Assembly (NCBI GenBank): GCA_964471475.1
Contig: CAYYFQ010000019.1
Span: 1-36,664 of the forward strand
Length of the DNA stretch: 36,664 nt
Direction: 5' to 3'
Source: JAJNBD01 sp964471475
GTDB taxonomy: Bacteria > Pseudomonadota > Gammaproteobacteria > CAISUE01
In this document: positions 15,884 to 23,966 of the stretch, in pieces
Position numbering within the stretch: position 1 is the first letter of the stretch
Layout: each line of letters opens with the position of its first letter
The notes under the pieces: model-generated
Told to the model about the DNA's origin: nothing
Database searches by the model: none
The model's input: the letters and a program-made list of their open reading frames with translations, nothing else
Position numbers and translations under genes: made by a program

Positions 15884-15924
15884 CTAGGGCGTGTCCCAAA
15901 AGTATCTTTTAGGATACGCCCTAG
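15884..15924. repeat. 41-bp near-perfect palindrome
   Basis: CTAGGGCGTGTCCCAAAAG on the left pairs with CTTTTAGGATACGCCCTAG on the right around a TAT centre, with one G-T wobble and one mismatch. No T tract follows on either strand, so it is not a standard terminator. It lies between the accessory block (15977 on) and the rpmE promoter. It could be an insertion-element end, a binding site or an RNA hairpin at the 3' end of the 694-aa gene. Confidence 0.7.
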
Positions 15925-15976
15925 TTAGTCGTTCTTCAATTGGCTTTTTGAACGAATCAACGCATAAGCACAGAGC

Positions 15977-18061
15977 TTACTGTTGAGGCCTCACTTGAAA
16001 TGCCTCATCAGCGCCTTCAAAAGCCGGTGAATAGGGGCCCGATGCACGAGAAGGGGTGAGCACGCTTCCCCTCATTACTGAAATAGCAGACCAGCTGTTC
16101 GACATTGATCTATTAGTCTCCTCTCTTCCCTCGTCCCCAACTACCTGTGAATTTAAATACTCACAACGTAATGCTTCAATAGCTGGCAACAGGGTTAACC
16201 AATCGAATGTAGCACTGATGCTCATATCGGCTGTGTCGGGCACATCACCCTGAAGGAGATTCAGATAAGCTTGTTTCAGCTGGTCAGATAAGGCGTTTGC
16301 AGCATATTCCCTGGTAAGCTCACTCCATGAATTCTTTGCATCACCCACAAGACTCATAAGCCCATTAAGGTCTTCGGTAAGTTTTTGATCTTCACAAGAC
16401 TGCTCTAACGCCGTCAATGGTACCGACCTCACATTTTTTTCCAAATTCTTATAACGCACAGTCGCATCGGAAGATAATACTTTATCTTGTATCTTTCTTT
16501 CCATTAAACAAGAAAACTCCTGTAAAAAACTACTTACAAAAACTCGATAGTCTGGTATTAGGAGCACTGTTTCGTGTGCATTCTCTCCTGATGAACTTCC
16601 TATCGCGCTAGGTTCATCAACTCTCACGCGAGGGAAAATAAAAATTTGTTTGAGCGCCTGATCAACAAACGCGGTATGACTCTCTTTCTCCTGATGAGAT
16701 GATAAAGAGAGTGCTTTTAGGCGTTCAAGCGAAGGCGCAATTTGAGCATGGCTGCAAGGAGTCATTGTCATATTTCCTGGACTGCTTTTATTGCCTTCAA
16801 ATAAACACGCTACTGGCGCAAAAAGGAGATAAATTTTTTCCAAAAAATATGATGATAATTCTATCCTTTGAGCAAATTGAGCAGCTTTCTCTGAAATAGT
16901 CGCAATAAAATCCGCTATCTCACCCGCGTATTCTAGATTTTCTTCTGTATCTCCTTCTAATAATTCCCTATTTTCCTCTCTCATAAGATATTCGATCGCA
17001 GCAGCAAACTCATAAGCATAATCTAGTCGAGTCATCACTAAGCCGTGCTCTGCCACAGCTTGCTGCACTGAATGTTTGATGTGTCCTTGAATCCTCATCG
17101 CAATAGTAGAAAACTCATAAAAAAGAGAATATAACCTGCAAATCATTTCAAGAGCCATCGCATGATTAGCTGGCATTTGTGATGCAAAAAAGTTAAACTG
17201 TGGATCTCTTCCTTTCATTTGATGCAACTTCACAGCAGCAATTCCTAACGCAGTATTGATGGCGGATATCGTATCAGAAGAGCCTTCAAACCAATCTAAA
17301 TGCATGGCATTTTCTAAAACATCCATGTTATAAGGTGGCATGTAGAGAAACTTCCAGAATGCTGACAAACGCTTTTCAGATAAAGCAACTACCCATCGCT
17401 CGTACTCGGCTAACACAACAGATGAAATATAGCGCTCCTCTCCTTCAAGGATACCAAGTGTCGAGCGCCCTTTAAAGCTCTCGGAGGGATAAGTACTGAA
17501 CACACGTAATCTCTCTTCAATGGAAGTTGCAAAAAATGCCGTACTCTCCTCATCAGCACATAAAGAAGTCCGTTTTTCTCCTTCACCGGAGATATAAGCT
17601 GCACTACGCAGACACTTCAAAAAATTCTTTATTCCTGTAGGATCTGTGTCATCTTTGAAGACGTCAACATGCCTATCTACCATATCAGCAATCGCACACC
17701 CCATCTCTTGCACACCTTGATAAAAAGTGACGAGGCCTTCAAAAGTTAATGGATTATACGAAGGCATCTTCAATTCCGATAGCTCTTCGAGGCGGGCGAG
17801 CTGAGGCTGCCATCGTGTACTGATATCGCGTATCGTAAAATACTGCCCGTCCCATGGATCATCTTCGCAAGCTGACCGCAATTCTGAAGAACCTTCATTT
17901 TCGGGTAATACTACACTGCTTAGAGGAACAGAGCGGCTCGCAGTAGAAAGCGGCTCCTCCTCTATTTCCCCAGTAGGGCGCGAAGCTGATGCTCTATCTA
18001 CGATGGGAGGGACTGCGCTTTCATCATCGGGCGAAACATTATTTTTCACTGGATTCAACAT
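15977..18061 (-). CDS. Orphan 694-aa protein, candidate effector
   Basis: I do not recognise this protein. Residues 1-65 are low-complexity, rich in Ser, Pro and acidic residues (e.g. EIEEEPLSTASRSVPLSS). Residues 70-600 look all-helical, with no signal peptide and no transmembrane helices. The last 60 residues are again Ser/Pro-rich and end in EGADEAFQVRPQQ. This plan (helical body, disordered ends, eukaryote-like composition) is common among type IV effectors, but no catalytic motif or host-like domain is visible. The ATG at 18061 has GGGG upstream, and a promoter is visible immediately before it. Confidence 0.7.
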   Translation of the reverse strand: MLNPVKNNVSPDDESAVPPIVDRASASRPTGEIEEEPLSTASRSVPLSSVVLPENEGSSELRSACEDDPWDGQYFTIRDISTRWQPQLARLEELSELKMPSYNPLTFEGLVTFYQGVQEMGCAIADMVDRHVDVFKDDTDPTGIKNFLKCLRSAAYISGEGEKRTSLCADEESTAFFATSIEERLRVFSTYPSESFKGRSTLGILEGEERYISSVVLAEYERWVVALSEKRLSAFWKFLYMPPYNMDVLENAMHLDWFEGSSDTISAINTALGIAAVKLHQMKGRDPQFNFFASQMPANHAMALEMICRLYSLFYEFSTIAMRIQGHIKHSVQQAVAEHGLVMTRLDYAYEFAAAIEYLMREENRELLEGDTEENLEYAGEIADFIATISEKAAQFAQRIELSSYFLEKIYLLFAPVACLFEGNKSSPGNMTMTPCSHAQIAPSLERLKALSLSSHQEKESHTAFVDQALKQIFIFPRVRVDEPSAIGSSSGENAHETVLLIPDYRVFVSSFLQEFSCLMERKIQDKVLSSDATVRYKNLEKNVRSVPLTALEQSCEDQKLTEDLNGLMSLVGDAKNSWSELTREYAANALSDQLKQAYLNLLQGDVPDTADMSISATFDWLTLLPAIEALRCEYLNSQVVGDEGREETNRSMSNSWSAISVMRGSVLTPSRASGPYSPAFEGADEAFQVRPQQ

Positions 18062-18078
18062 AGTTATCCCCTTTTTAT

Positions 18079-18106
18079 ATTATAGTTATTTATGATTGGG
18101 TCGTAA
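18079..18106 (-). promoter_or_regulatory. Promoter of the 694-aa gene, abutting repeat B
   Basis: On the minus strand a consensus TATAAT (18084-18079) has TTACGA 16 bp upstream (18106-18101). The -35 hexamer ends one base from the boundary of repeat B copy 2, so the element sits directly upstream of the core promoter. Confidence 0.5.
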
Positions 18107-18107
18107 T

Positions 18108-18271
18108 ATATACCCAGCGTACCTGAAGATACTGGATTCTAACGTTGTCTTTTCCGCAAGCTAAAACTTTCTTTCACTTAGAATAGGACTGGCTATTCCG
18201 CGTTCAAGAAAGATTTTATCTTGCAAAAAATACCTTGTTATAACCCAGCATCTTCAAGTACGAGGGGTATA
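18108..18271. repeat. MITE-like element, family B, copy 2
   Basis: The 164-bp element matches 9451-9615 along its whole length with about nine mismatches. The ends are ATATACCCAGCGTACCTGAA and GCATCTTCAAGTACGAGGGG. The central hairpin is altered (GAATAG-GACTGG-CTATTC) but still pairs, through paired changes of the loop-side bases. It lies between the Fic gene stop and the promoter of the 694-aa gene. No coding capacity. Confidence 0.88.
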
Positions 18272-18288
18272 GTGCTACTTCTTTATTG

Positions 18289-18978
18289 TCAATAGCCTTC
18301 GTTCATTACCTGCACTACTCTTGGATCTAAACAGTTTCGCATAAAATGCGTCATAGGGAAAACATCACCTGTGGAATAAAAATTGAGCATAAGTTGGTTA
18401 AACTCAAGCTGTTTCGAAGCAAGAAGATTAATAGCAGGATAGCCCTCGCTAAGCAAAATTCCATTCATCATAAAACGTCCCATACGCTTATTAACATCAT
18501 AAAAAAATTGATAGCGTGCCATTTGTAGAAAAATAAAAATAGCTCGATCATAAATATCATCAATCTGTTGTGCTTCTTGAGTCATCTTATCCCAATAGGA
18601 ATTAAGTTCCGAAGCAGGAGGTGGTACATAAGGGGTTCCCGCAATAGTGACAGCTCCCTTTCGGAACTCACCCCATCTCAAAGATTCTTCAAACCCGGCG
18701 ATAGCATGTAATTCACATGCAAGGGTTTTTGACAAAGTAAATTGCCCCTTTTCAATCAAACCAAACAATTTTTTCCATGCAGCCGATTGATTGAGAGCGA
18801 TGCGCTCGTCACTTAAATGATGCCCACCTACCGTGATACCCTCCAGCAAAGTTTGGATTTCTGGCAATGTATAAGGAATTCCTTCTAAATTCACAGCATC
18901 ACAAACAAATTCTGCTAAGTGTCGCTTAGCTACAAAAAGCGCTTTTGCTTGATTAGGTTGAATATCCGCGGTTTTCAT
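18289..18978 (-). CDS. Fic-domain protein with Gln replacing the catalytic His
   Basis: The Fic core reads QFFYDVNKRMGR, where the canonical motif is HPFx(D/E)GN(G/K)RxxR. The base His is Gln and the first Gly is Val; Asp, Asn and both Arg are kept. Upstream, LEGIPYTLPEIQTLL matches the auto-inhibitory helix region and GAVTIAGTPYVPPPASEL is the usual Fic N-terminal beta hairpin and linker. The ATG at 18978 (229 aa) is chosen; a TTG at 19032 would add 18 residues and overlap a TATAAA box. With no His, AMPylation by the classical mechanism is not expected. It may be a phosphocholine/UMP-type variant, a regulatory pseudoenzyme or a host-targeted protein. It sits between repeat B and orphan genes. 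Confidence 0.85.
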   Translation of the reverse strand: MKTADIQPNQAKALFVAKRHLAEFVCDAVNLEGIPYTLPEIQTLLEGITVGGHHLSDERIALNQSAAWKKLFGLIEKGQFTLSKTLACELHAIAGFEESLRWGEFRKGAVTIAGTPYVPPPASELNSYWDKMTQEAQQIDDIYDRAIFIFLQMARYQFFYDVNKRMGRFMMNGILLSEGYPAINLLASKQLEFNQLMLNFYSTGDVFPMTHFMRNCLDPRVVQVMNEGY

Positions 18979-19148
18979 CGTAGTTTGACTCAATACTTGT
19001 AGCACTCTACTTAGCTTTATACAGCGTTGCAAGCTTGCGGCTTGCCTAAAACTAAGTGACTAGCGCTATACAAAATTATTTGCGATTTAAGCTTGTCACG
19101 CAAGAATATAACATTTAAAATAATTGGTTACAAATTATAAGGATTTTT

Positions 19149-20372
19149 ATGCCTAATATATTGGAAAATTTAGTCGCAGCATCCCTTCCATGGCAACAAA
19201 AAGCGCTGGAATTATTGGAAGAAGAAGCGCCTTATTCCGATGTTCCTTCCCTAACTTACGATATTCAACAAATTATTCATTCTATTCATCCCACATCAGC
19301 AATTACTGTCCCAGAGATTAGTCGCCAATTAGCTGCCTTCGATAAAAAGCATCATCAATCCGAATTAATTGGTTTTTACCTCATTCAGTTGCTTACTCAG
19401 CCAGCCCTAAATGAAGCCTTTGAAGATCTACAAAATAGCACAGATCCTATAGCGGCTATGCTCACCTATCCCGCGCTTTTTCAGCTAGGACTATTAATCC
19501 ACCAAAATTTTTCCTTTATTCAAAATTACTTCGAAGCTGCGCAAAAACTTAGCCTGTGGAATGAAGAAAAACATCTTGCTGTGGAACAAAAAATATTGAT
19601 ATTATTCTTTTTAACAAAATCTTCTTTCTCAGCTACTACTGTTTTCGCCTTCCCTTTACATACCGCGTCTTACAATAAATATATCGAAACCGAAGAAGCT
19701 ATCGATGAACTTGTTGGTGCCGCTAATTATTATCTCCGCTACTGGTTGGCCTGGACAGATCTTTTACAGCTGGGAGCCCCTAAGACTGCACATTCTACTT
19801 CTTCCTCCACTTTTTCTTTAAGTGATGATGTCACTGCTCACTATCACACTTCCTTAACAGCCTGGATCAACATCCTTAATTATTTAGACCGGCATGCGCT
19901 TACTTATCGTTTACCACGCCCTGACAAAGTACCGAATTTAATCCACGATAGTTTTTTTAAAGATCACAATTTTACATGGAGCTTCCATTTGGTTCAGCTT
20001 GCTTATTGGATTCGATTATTTAACAACGGGTGGATAAATTGTGATTTTGAAACAGCTATAGAAGCTCAATCCTATATCAATGAACACCTACAGGCATTAC
20101 AAAAATCGGATTCACGCGAGAGAAATTTATCCTTTTTTGAGGAAATGCCAAAAATAGCCGTTATTGAAGAATTACTGAAAAGTTTAAGCATTACTATCAT
20201 CAAAGTAAAAGATAAAAAAATAACATCTCCTCTAGAATACGAATCTTTTTTAATCCCCGTTAAAAATTATGATGACTTACAAACGATCGCCACAAGCACT
20301 CAAGCATTATTAGATCGAAGCGAGGGAATCATTAGAATTGCTGCTATGCAAACTAAACCACAGTGTTCCTAG
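19149..20372 (+). CDS. Orphan 407-aa protein
   Basis: I do not recognise this protein. It is predicted mostly helical, with many aromatic and Leu residues (LIGFYLIQLLTQ, YYLRYWLAWTDLLQL), but without segments long enough to be confident membrane helices. There is no signal peptide and no cysteine-rich or nucleotide-binding motif. AAGGA lies 5 nt before the ATG. It is divergent from the Fic gene and convergent with the second POT-like transporter, 38 bp apart. Its base composition matches its neighbours. It may be a cytosolic or secreted protein of the accessory block. Confidence 0.65.
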   Translation: MPNILENLVAASLPWQQKALELLEEEAPYSDVPSLTYDIQQIIHSIHPTSAITVPEISRQLAAFDKKHHQSELIGFYLIQLLTQPALNEAFEDLQNSTDPIAAMLTYPALFQLGLLIHQNFSFIQNYFEAAQKLSLWNEEKHLAVEQKILILFFLTKSSFSATTVFAFPLHTASYNKYIETEEAIDELVGAANYYLRYWLAWTDLLQLGAPKTAHSTSSSTFSLSDDVTAHYHTSLTAWINILNYLDRHALTYRLPRPDKVPNLIHDSFFKDHNFTWSFHLVQLAYWIRLFNNGWINCDFETAIEAQSYINEHLQALQKSDSRERNLSFFEEMPKIAVIEELLKSLSITIIKVKDKKITSPLEYESFLIPVKNYDDLQTIATSTQALLDRSEGIIRIAAMQTKPQCS

Positions 20373-20410
20373 CGCGTTTTGTTTCAGTACAGCGCCTTAG
20401 CGACAGAGTA

Positions 20411-21904
20411 CTAAGGCATCTCCCGAGAATGCTTTTTAAAACCCATTCTATTCAAATAGGGCACAAAATAAAAAGTCGCCAAACCCACCAAAATAGTGCC
20501 AACACCAATATAGCCAAACATTTTTTGATAAATAAAATCCGTTTGCAAAGGGGTAGTTAAGCCAGTAGGTGGTGAGATCCAATTGGCCATAAATCCAGAA
20601 AAAGCTCCCGCCACTCCCGTTGAAAATTGTGAAATACCCATCATCGTACCCTCTAAATAAAGCGGGCTCAAGCAACCAACAATGGCATAGCCTGTCGGAG
20701 AAATTAATAACTCTCCCATCGTTTGTAAAAGATAGCTAGTAATAATCCATGCCGCATTGACATAACCCGTCGCATCATGCCGCATCACACCCACCATTAA
20801 AATCACAAACCCACAACCCATCAACACCATCCCCATCGCAAATTTCGCAGGTGCAAATATTTGACGGGAGGTTTGATTCAAACGAACCCATAGCACACTC
20901 AACCCCATTCCCACAGTAATCACAAAAAATGGATTAAACGCTAAAAAAGTAGCTGTGGGTACTACGTGACCAAATATCGAGCGATTCACGTTATATTGTG
21001 TAAATACTGTCAATAAAGAAGGAGTCAAAAAATACAACGCATCAAATAAAGTGGAGATACAAAGCAGCACTAAAAATACTAACAATTTCCCCCGATACTC
21101 GCTTTTTTCTTTCAACGCATAAAAAATAATAAATAACGCGCTCCCCACTCCACAACATAACACTAATGCATTACATACTCTCGCATAATTCAACAATAAA
21201 ATAATTAAAGGTAAAACAAAAAGAATAATCCCCCCACCCCACCACCGCGAATAAGTAATTTTCTCCGAATGATGCTTCACCACGTAAGTGGGTTTTTGAT
21301 TGAAAAGTTTTTTATGCCGCAAAAAAATAATTAAGGTGATCAAATGTGTAAGTGCGCCAATGCCAAAAGCAACAGCATAATTGAGATAAGTAGAAATATA
21401 ACCTGAAGAGGCGGCCGCCAAAAATGTACCCACATCCATACCAATATAAGCCACTAAAAATGCACTATCGCGATGCAAATGCGTAGTAGAACATACTCGC
21501 CCGAGCAAGACAAAAAGTGCTGTCGTCATCATGGCGGCGCTTAATGAAAAAAATGCCAACCCGCTATAAAGCGCAAATATTTTAGGAATCGTGAGTAATG
21601 ACATCCCAATAATTCCTAAAACAGCGCTAATCATAATAGCAAATCGATACCCAAAAAATCGCTCAGCTAAATAACCTCCTAAAATTGCTAAGGCATATCC
21701 TAAAGCATTATAGGCGGCCACCAAACTGTAAGCCGTTTTTTGAGAAAAATGTAACCGAAAAAGGCAATACAGCACCAACAAGGAAAAAATCATCGAAAAC
21801 GCAATGGTACTGAACAATTGCAAAAAAAACATCACACGCATGCCTTGCACGAAATTTTTTTGAATATCAGTGGGAGTTGCGACACTAGCTAAGGCATCCG
21901 GCAC
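20411..21904 (-). CDS. Second POT-like major facilitator transporter, ExxER lost
   Basis: The 497-aa protein has about 14 hydrophobic segments and the POT layout: GGYLAERFFGYRFAI after TM2, SAFLVAYIGMDVGTFLAA at TM4-TM5, and the late segment LISPTGYAIVGCLSPLYLEG, which corresponds to the conserved SPxG(Y/F)xxV region of TM10. At the place of ExxERF the sequence is Q29-L-F-S-T-I, so both Glu and the Arg are missing. A GTG at 21904 with AGGA 9 nt upstream is the best start. Peptide or amino-acid uptake is the likely job, with altered or lost proton coupling. It differs strongly from the other POT-like gene, so it is not a recent duplicate. Confidence 0.7.
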   Translation of the reverse strand: MPDALASVATPTDIQKNFVQGMRVMFFLQLFSTIAFSMIFSLLVLYCLFRLHFSQKTAYSLVAAYNALGYALAILGGYLAERFFGYRFAIMISAVLGIIGMSLLTIPKIFALYSGLAFFSLSAAMMTTALFVLLGRVCSTTHLHRDSAFLVAYIGMDVGTFLAAASSGYISTYLNYAVAFGIGALTHLITLIIFLRHKKLFNQKPTYVVKHHSEKITYSRWWGGGIILFVLPLIILLLNYARVCNALVLCCGVGSALFIIFYALKEKSEYRGKLLVFLVLLCISTLFDALYFLTPSLLTVFTQYNVNRSIFGHVVPTATFLAFNPFFVITVGMGLSVLWVRLNQTSRQIFAPAKFAMGMVLMGCGFVILMVGVMRHDATGYVNAAWIITSYLLQTMGELLISPTGYAIVGCLSPLYLEGTMMGISQFSTGVAGAFSGFMANWISPPTGLTTPLQTDFIYQKMFGYIGVGTILVGLATFYFVPYLNRMGFKKHSREMP

Positions 21905-22147
21905 GAGCGAAAATCCTGTGAATATCGATTAAATAAAAGACTAACAAATTTTTGAAGGAAAAGAAAGAGTAAACAACGTCGCACTGAATAAAAAAAGCCT
22001 CTCTAATGAAATGGACTCTCTTTTCGTTAATTTAATAATTAAATAGATTTCTACATGCAAATGACTCAGGCGTAGTTTTAAAACCAATGCTGTGGTGGAT
22101 GCTTACTTCTTTGACTTTTTGTTTAATTCAAAGTAGTGGTACTACAC
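21905..22147. other. Intergenic, no feature of note
   Basis: AT-rich space between the 589-aa gene stop and the GTG start of the POT-like gene, both leftward. It contains a short TTTAATAATTAAA palindrome and two GAGAG-type direct repeats beside a T run, but no clear terminator, promoter or gene. Confidence 0.4.
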
Positions 22148-23917
22148 TTAATAGCTGAATAGCTGACCCTGCGACCGACCAAGCTGAAAATCTAAAATGG
22201 ATGGTATGGCACTGCAACTGTATAGCGCAGTGTTGCTGAGCAGAGCCTCCATTAAACTATCACAACTTGGTGCGGCGAGTCGAACAGTCCCAACATGACT
22301 ACTTGAAGTACTAGTGGGGTCATCTTCCTCTCTGGGAGTGCTGACCAAACTGCCTTGAAAAGAAGGGATATGCGATGCTTCTTGCAATGTGTGGTGTAAA
22401 TAATTAGGCGTATGTGGTTCCGTTTGCGATATTCTTAATGCTGGATCAGTAGCAATAGAACTATCCAAATCACTGTTCTCTTCTTCATCGCTCTCATCCG
22501 CATTCTCATAATCACCTACCGTGGAAGACGAAGGACTTCGACAAAGCTGATTTTCTAAAGCATCTAAGCTAGAAGAGCTCGCAGAAGGAGAAATATGAGC
22601 ATCATTTTGAGCACTTTCTTGTTCTAAAAAAGCTTCTTCCACAGTTTTTTGTTTCCCGCCTTTGATTTCTTCTGCTTCCAAATATAATTTTTTCAATGTG
22701 CCTCTGACATACATTATCGCGTTTGTTTCAAACTCAGAATCGCTTCGTGAAGGAGGTATCTCTTTTTCAACAAAGGCTTCCACTAATTTTTCATCTGCAT
22801 TACTTAACATATTCTGCCGAAACAGATAAATAATAAAACTCCAAGAACGCTTGCTTGTCCATGCCAATTGAGCAAGCTGCGCCAAATAAGCTGAGCTATA
22901 TTTTTGCTTAAATAGAGCGATTTGCCCTTCCCTAATTGCTTCTTCTAACACGTTAATGATCTTATCTAAATCATCTAACTTTTTCGCTCTAGAAGAGGAT
23001 GCCGCTTGCTGCTGCACCCTAGATAAATCAGATCCAGCATCTCGTTTTTTATGTCGCGGATGTCTACTTAGCAGCTCACGCATCGGAGAGTATTTTTTCT
23101 TTGCGGTGACTTTTGGTAATGTAGCTTGAAATGCTTTCAATCCTTCTTGTAAATGCAAGTTGCTAAGTACTGGCTTACCATTTTTGCCCGTGATGAGCCA
23201 TTCCTTCGCGAGTTTAAAGAATGGATTAGCGTCTTGTCTTACTCCTCGCACTTCGTAAAAATCATACAGTCTATCTACTCCTTCCCAGCCATATCGCTCT
23301 ACAATTTCTTGCAAAAGCCACTTGCGATAAGAGATAAGATGCTCAAGCATATGCATCGATGCCGCATTGGAAGGGAGAGTAGCTTTGTGCTTAGCGATAG
23401 CTTGATTAAATAAAACAAGCAATTGAATCAAAACAGCCAACGCCTTAAGCTGAAAAGCTCCCTGCATTAACTCAACAACAACGGCTTGAGATCTTTTATC
23501 ATGCAAAAAAAAAGCTAAAAGCTCTGCTAAAAAGCCAAAAGCCTCTTTTTGTAAGACAAGGGCTGCACAAAATCTAAAATCGCATTCTCCACGCTGAATG
23601 GCGGTGGCAAGCAATTGAGAATTGCGTTCGGAAATAGCTTGTGTCACCAAACGTCGTTGAAGAATAAAGGAAGTTAACAAATTAGTTTTGAGACTGACCG
23701 CAGAAACGGGAAACCTAGACTTGATGATTTTATTAATAAGATTTGATATTTCAGAAGGAGTAAGTTTTTGTTGAACTATTAACTGAGAAATTTCCTTAAC
23801 AACCCCAGAAATGCTCCTCTTAACGGCTCTATGATAGGCTATCGCACGCTCACTAGTAGAGACGCTAAAACATGCACGCACAGCTTCATCCGCATAGATC
23901 GTTGCAAGATCGCTCAT
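22148..23917 (-). CDS. Orphan 589-aa protein, candidate effector with NLS-like patch
   Basis: I do not recognise this protein. Residues 1-270 look helical (e.g. AFGFLAELLAFFLHDKRSQAVV). Residues 272-292 form a strongly basic patch (AKKKYS...RHPRHKKR) that reads like a bipartite nuclear localisation signal. Residues 310-420 are helical again. From 440 to 560 the chain is Ser-rich and acidic (DESDEEENSDLD at 473-484), clearly disordered, and the last 30 residues are mixed hydrophobic. No signal peptide or membrane helix. AAGGA before the ATG supports the start. The composition is eukaryote-like; a host-targeted role is inference. Confidence 0.7.
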   Translation of the reverse strand: MSDLATIYADEAVRACFSVSTSERAIAYHRAVKRSISGVVKEISQLIVQQKLTPSEISNLINKIIKSRFPVSAVSLKTNLLTSFILQRRLVTQAISERNSQLLATAIQRGECDFRFCAALVLQKEAFGFLAELLAFFLHDKRSQAVVVELMQGAFQLKALAVLIQLLVLFNQAIAKHKATLPSNAASMHMLEHLISYRKWLLQEIVERYGWEGVDRLYDFYEVRGVRQDANPFFKLAKEWLITGKNGKPVLSNLHLQEGLKAFQATLPKVTAKKKYSPMRELLSRHPRHKKRDAGSDLSRVQQQAASSSRAKKLDDLDKIINVLEEAIREGQIALFKQKYSSAYLAQLAQLAWTSKRSWSFIIYLFRQNMLSNADEKLVEAFVEKEIPPSRSDSEFETNAIMYVRGTLKKLYLEAEEIKGGKQKTVEEAFLEQESAQNDAHISPSASSSSLDALENQLCRSPSSSTVGDYENADESDEEENSDLDSSIATDPALRISQTEPHTPNYLHHTLQEASHIPSFQGSLVSTPREEDDPTSTSSSHVGTVRLAAPSCDSLMEALLSNTALYSCSAIPSILDFQLGRSQGQLFSY

Positions 23918-23936
23918 AAATTCATCCTTAACATAT

Positions 23937-23962
23937 TAGTAAATTACAAAAAACATTTACTA
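23937..23962. promoter_or_regulatory. AT-rich inverted repeat between asd and the 589-aa gene
   Basis: TAGTAAAT (23937-23944) and ATTTACTA (23955-23962) are perfect 8-bp arms around a 10-nt spacer. It sits 20 bp upstream of the 589-aa ATG and just past the asd stop. It lacks a T tract on either strand, so an operator is as likely as a weak terminator. Confidence 0.35.
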
Positions 23963-23966
23963 CAAT

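Noticed and set aside
18289..20372. Fic plus 407-aa gene as a Fic toxin-antitoxin pair
   Set aside because: Fic carries its own inhibitory-like segment, the neighbour is divergent and far larger than known Fic antitoxins, and the catalytic His is absent.
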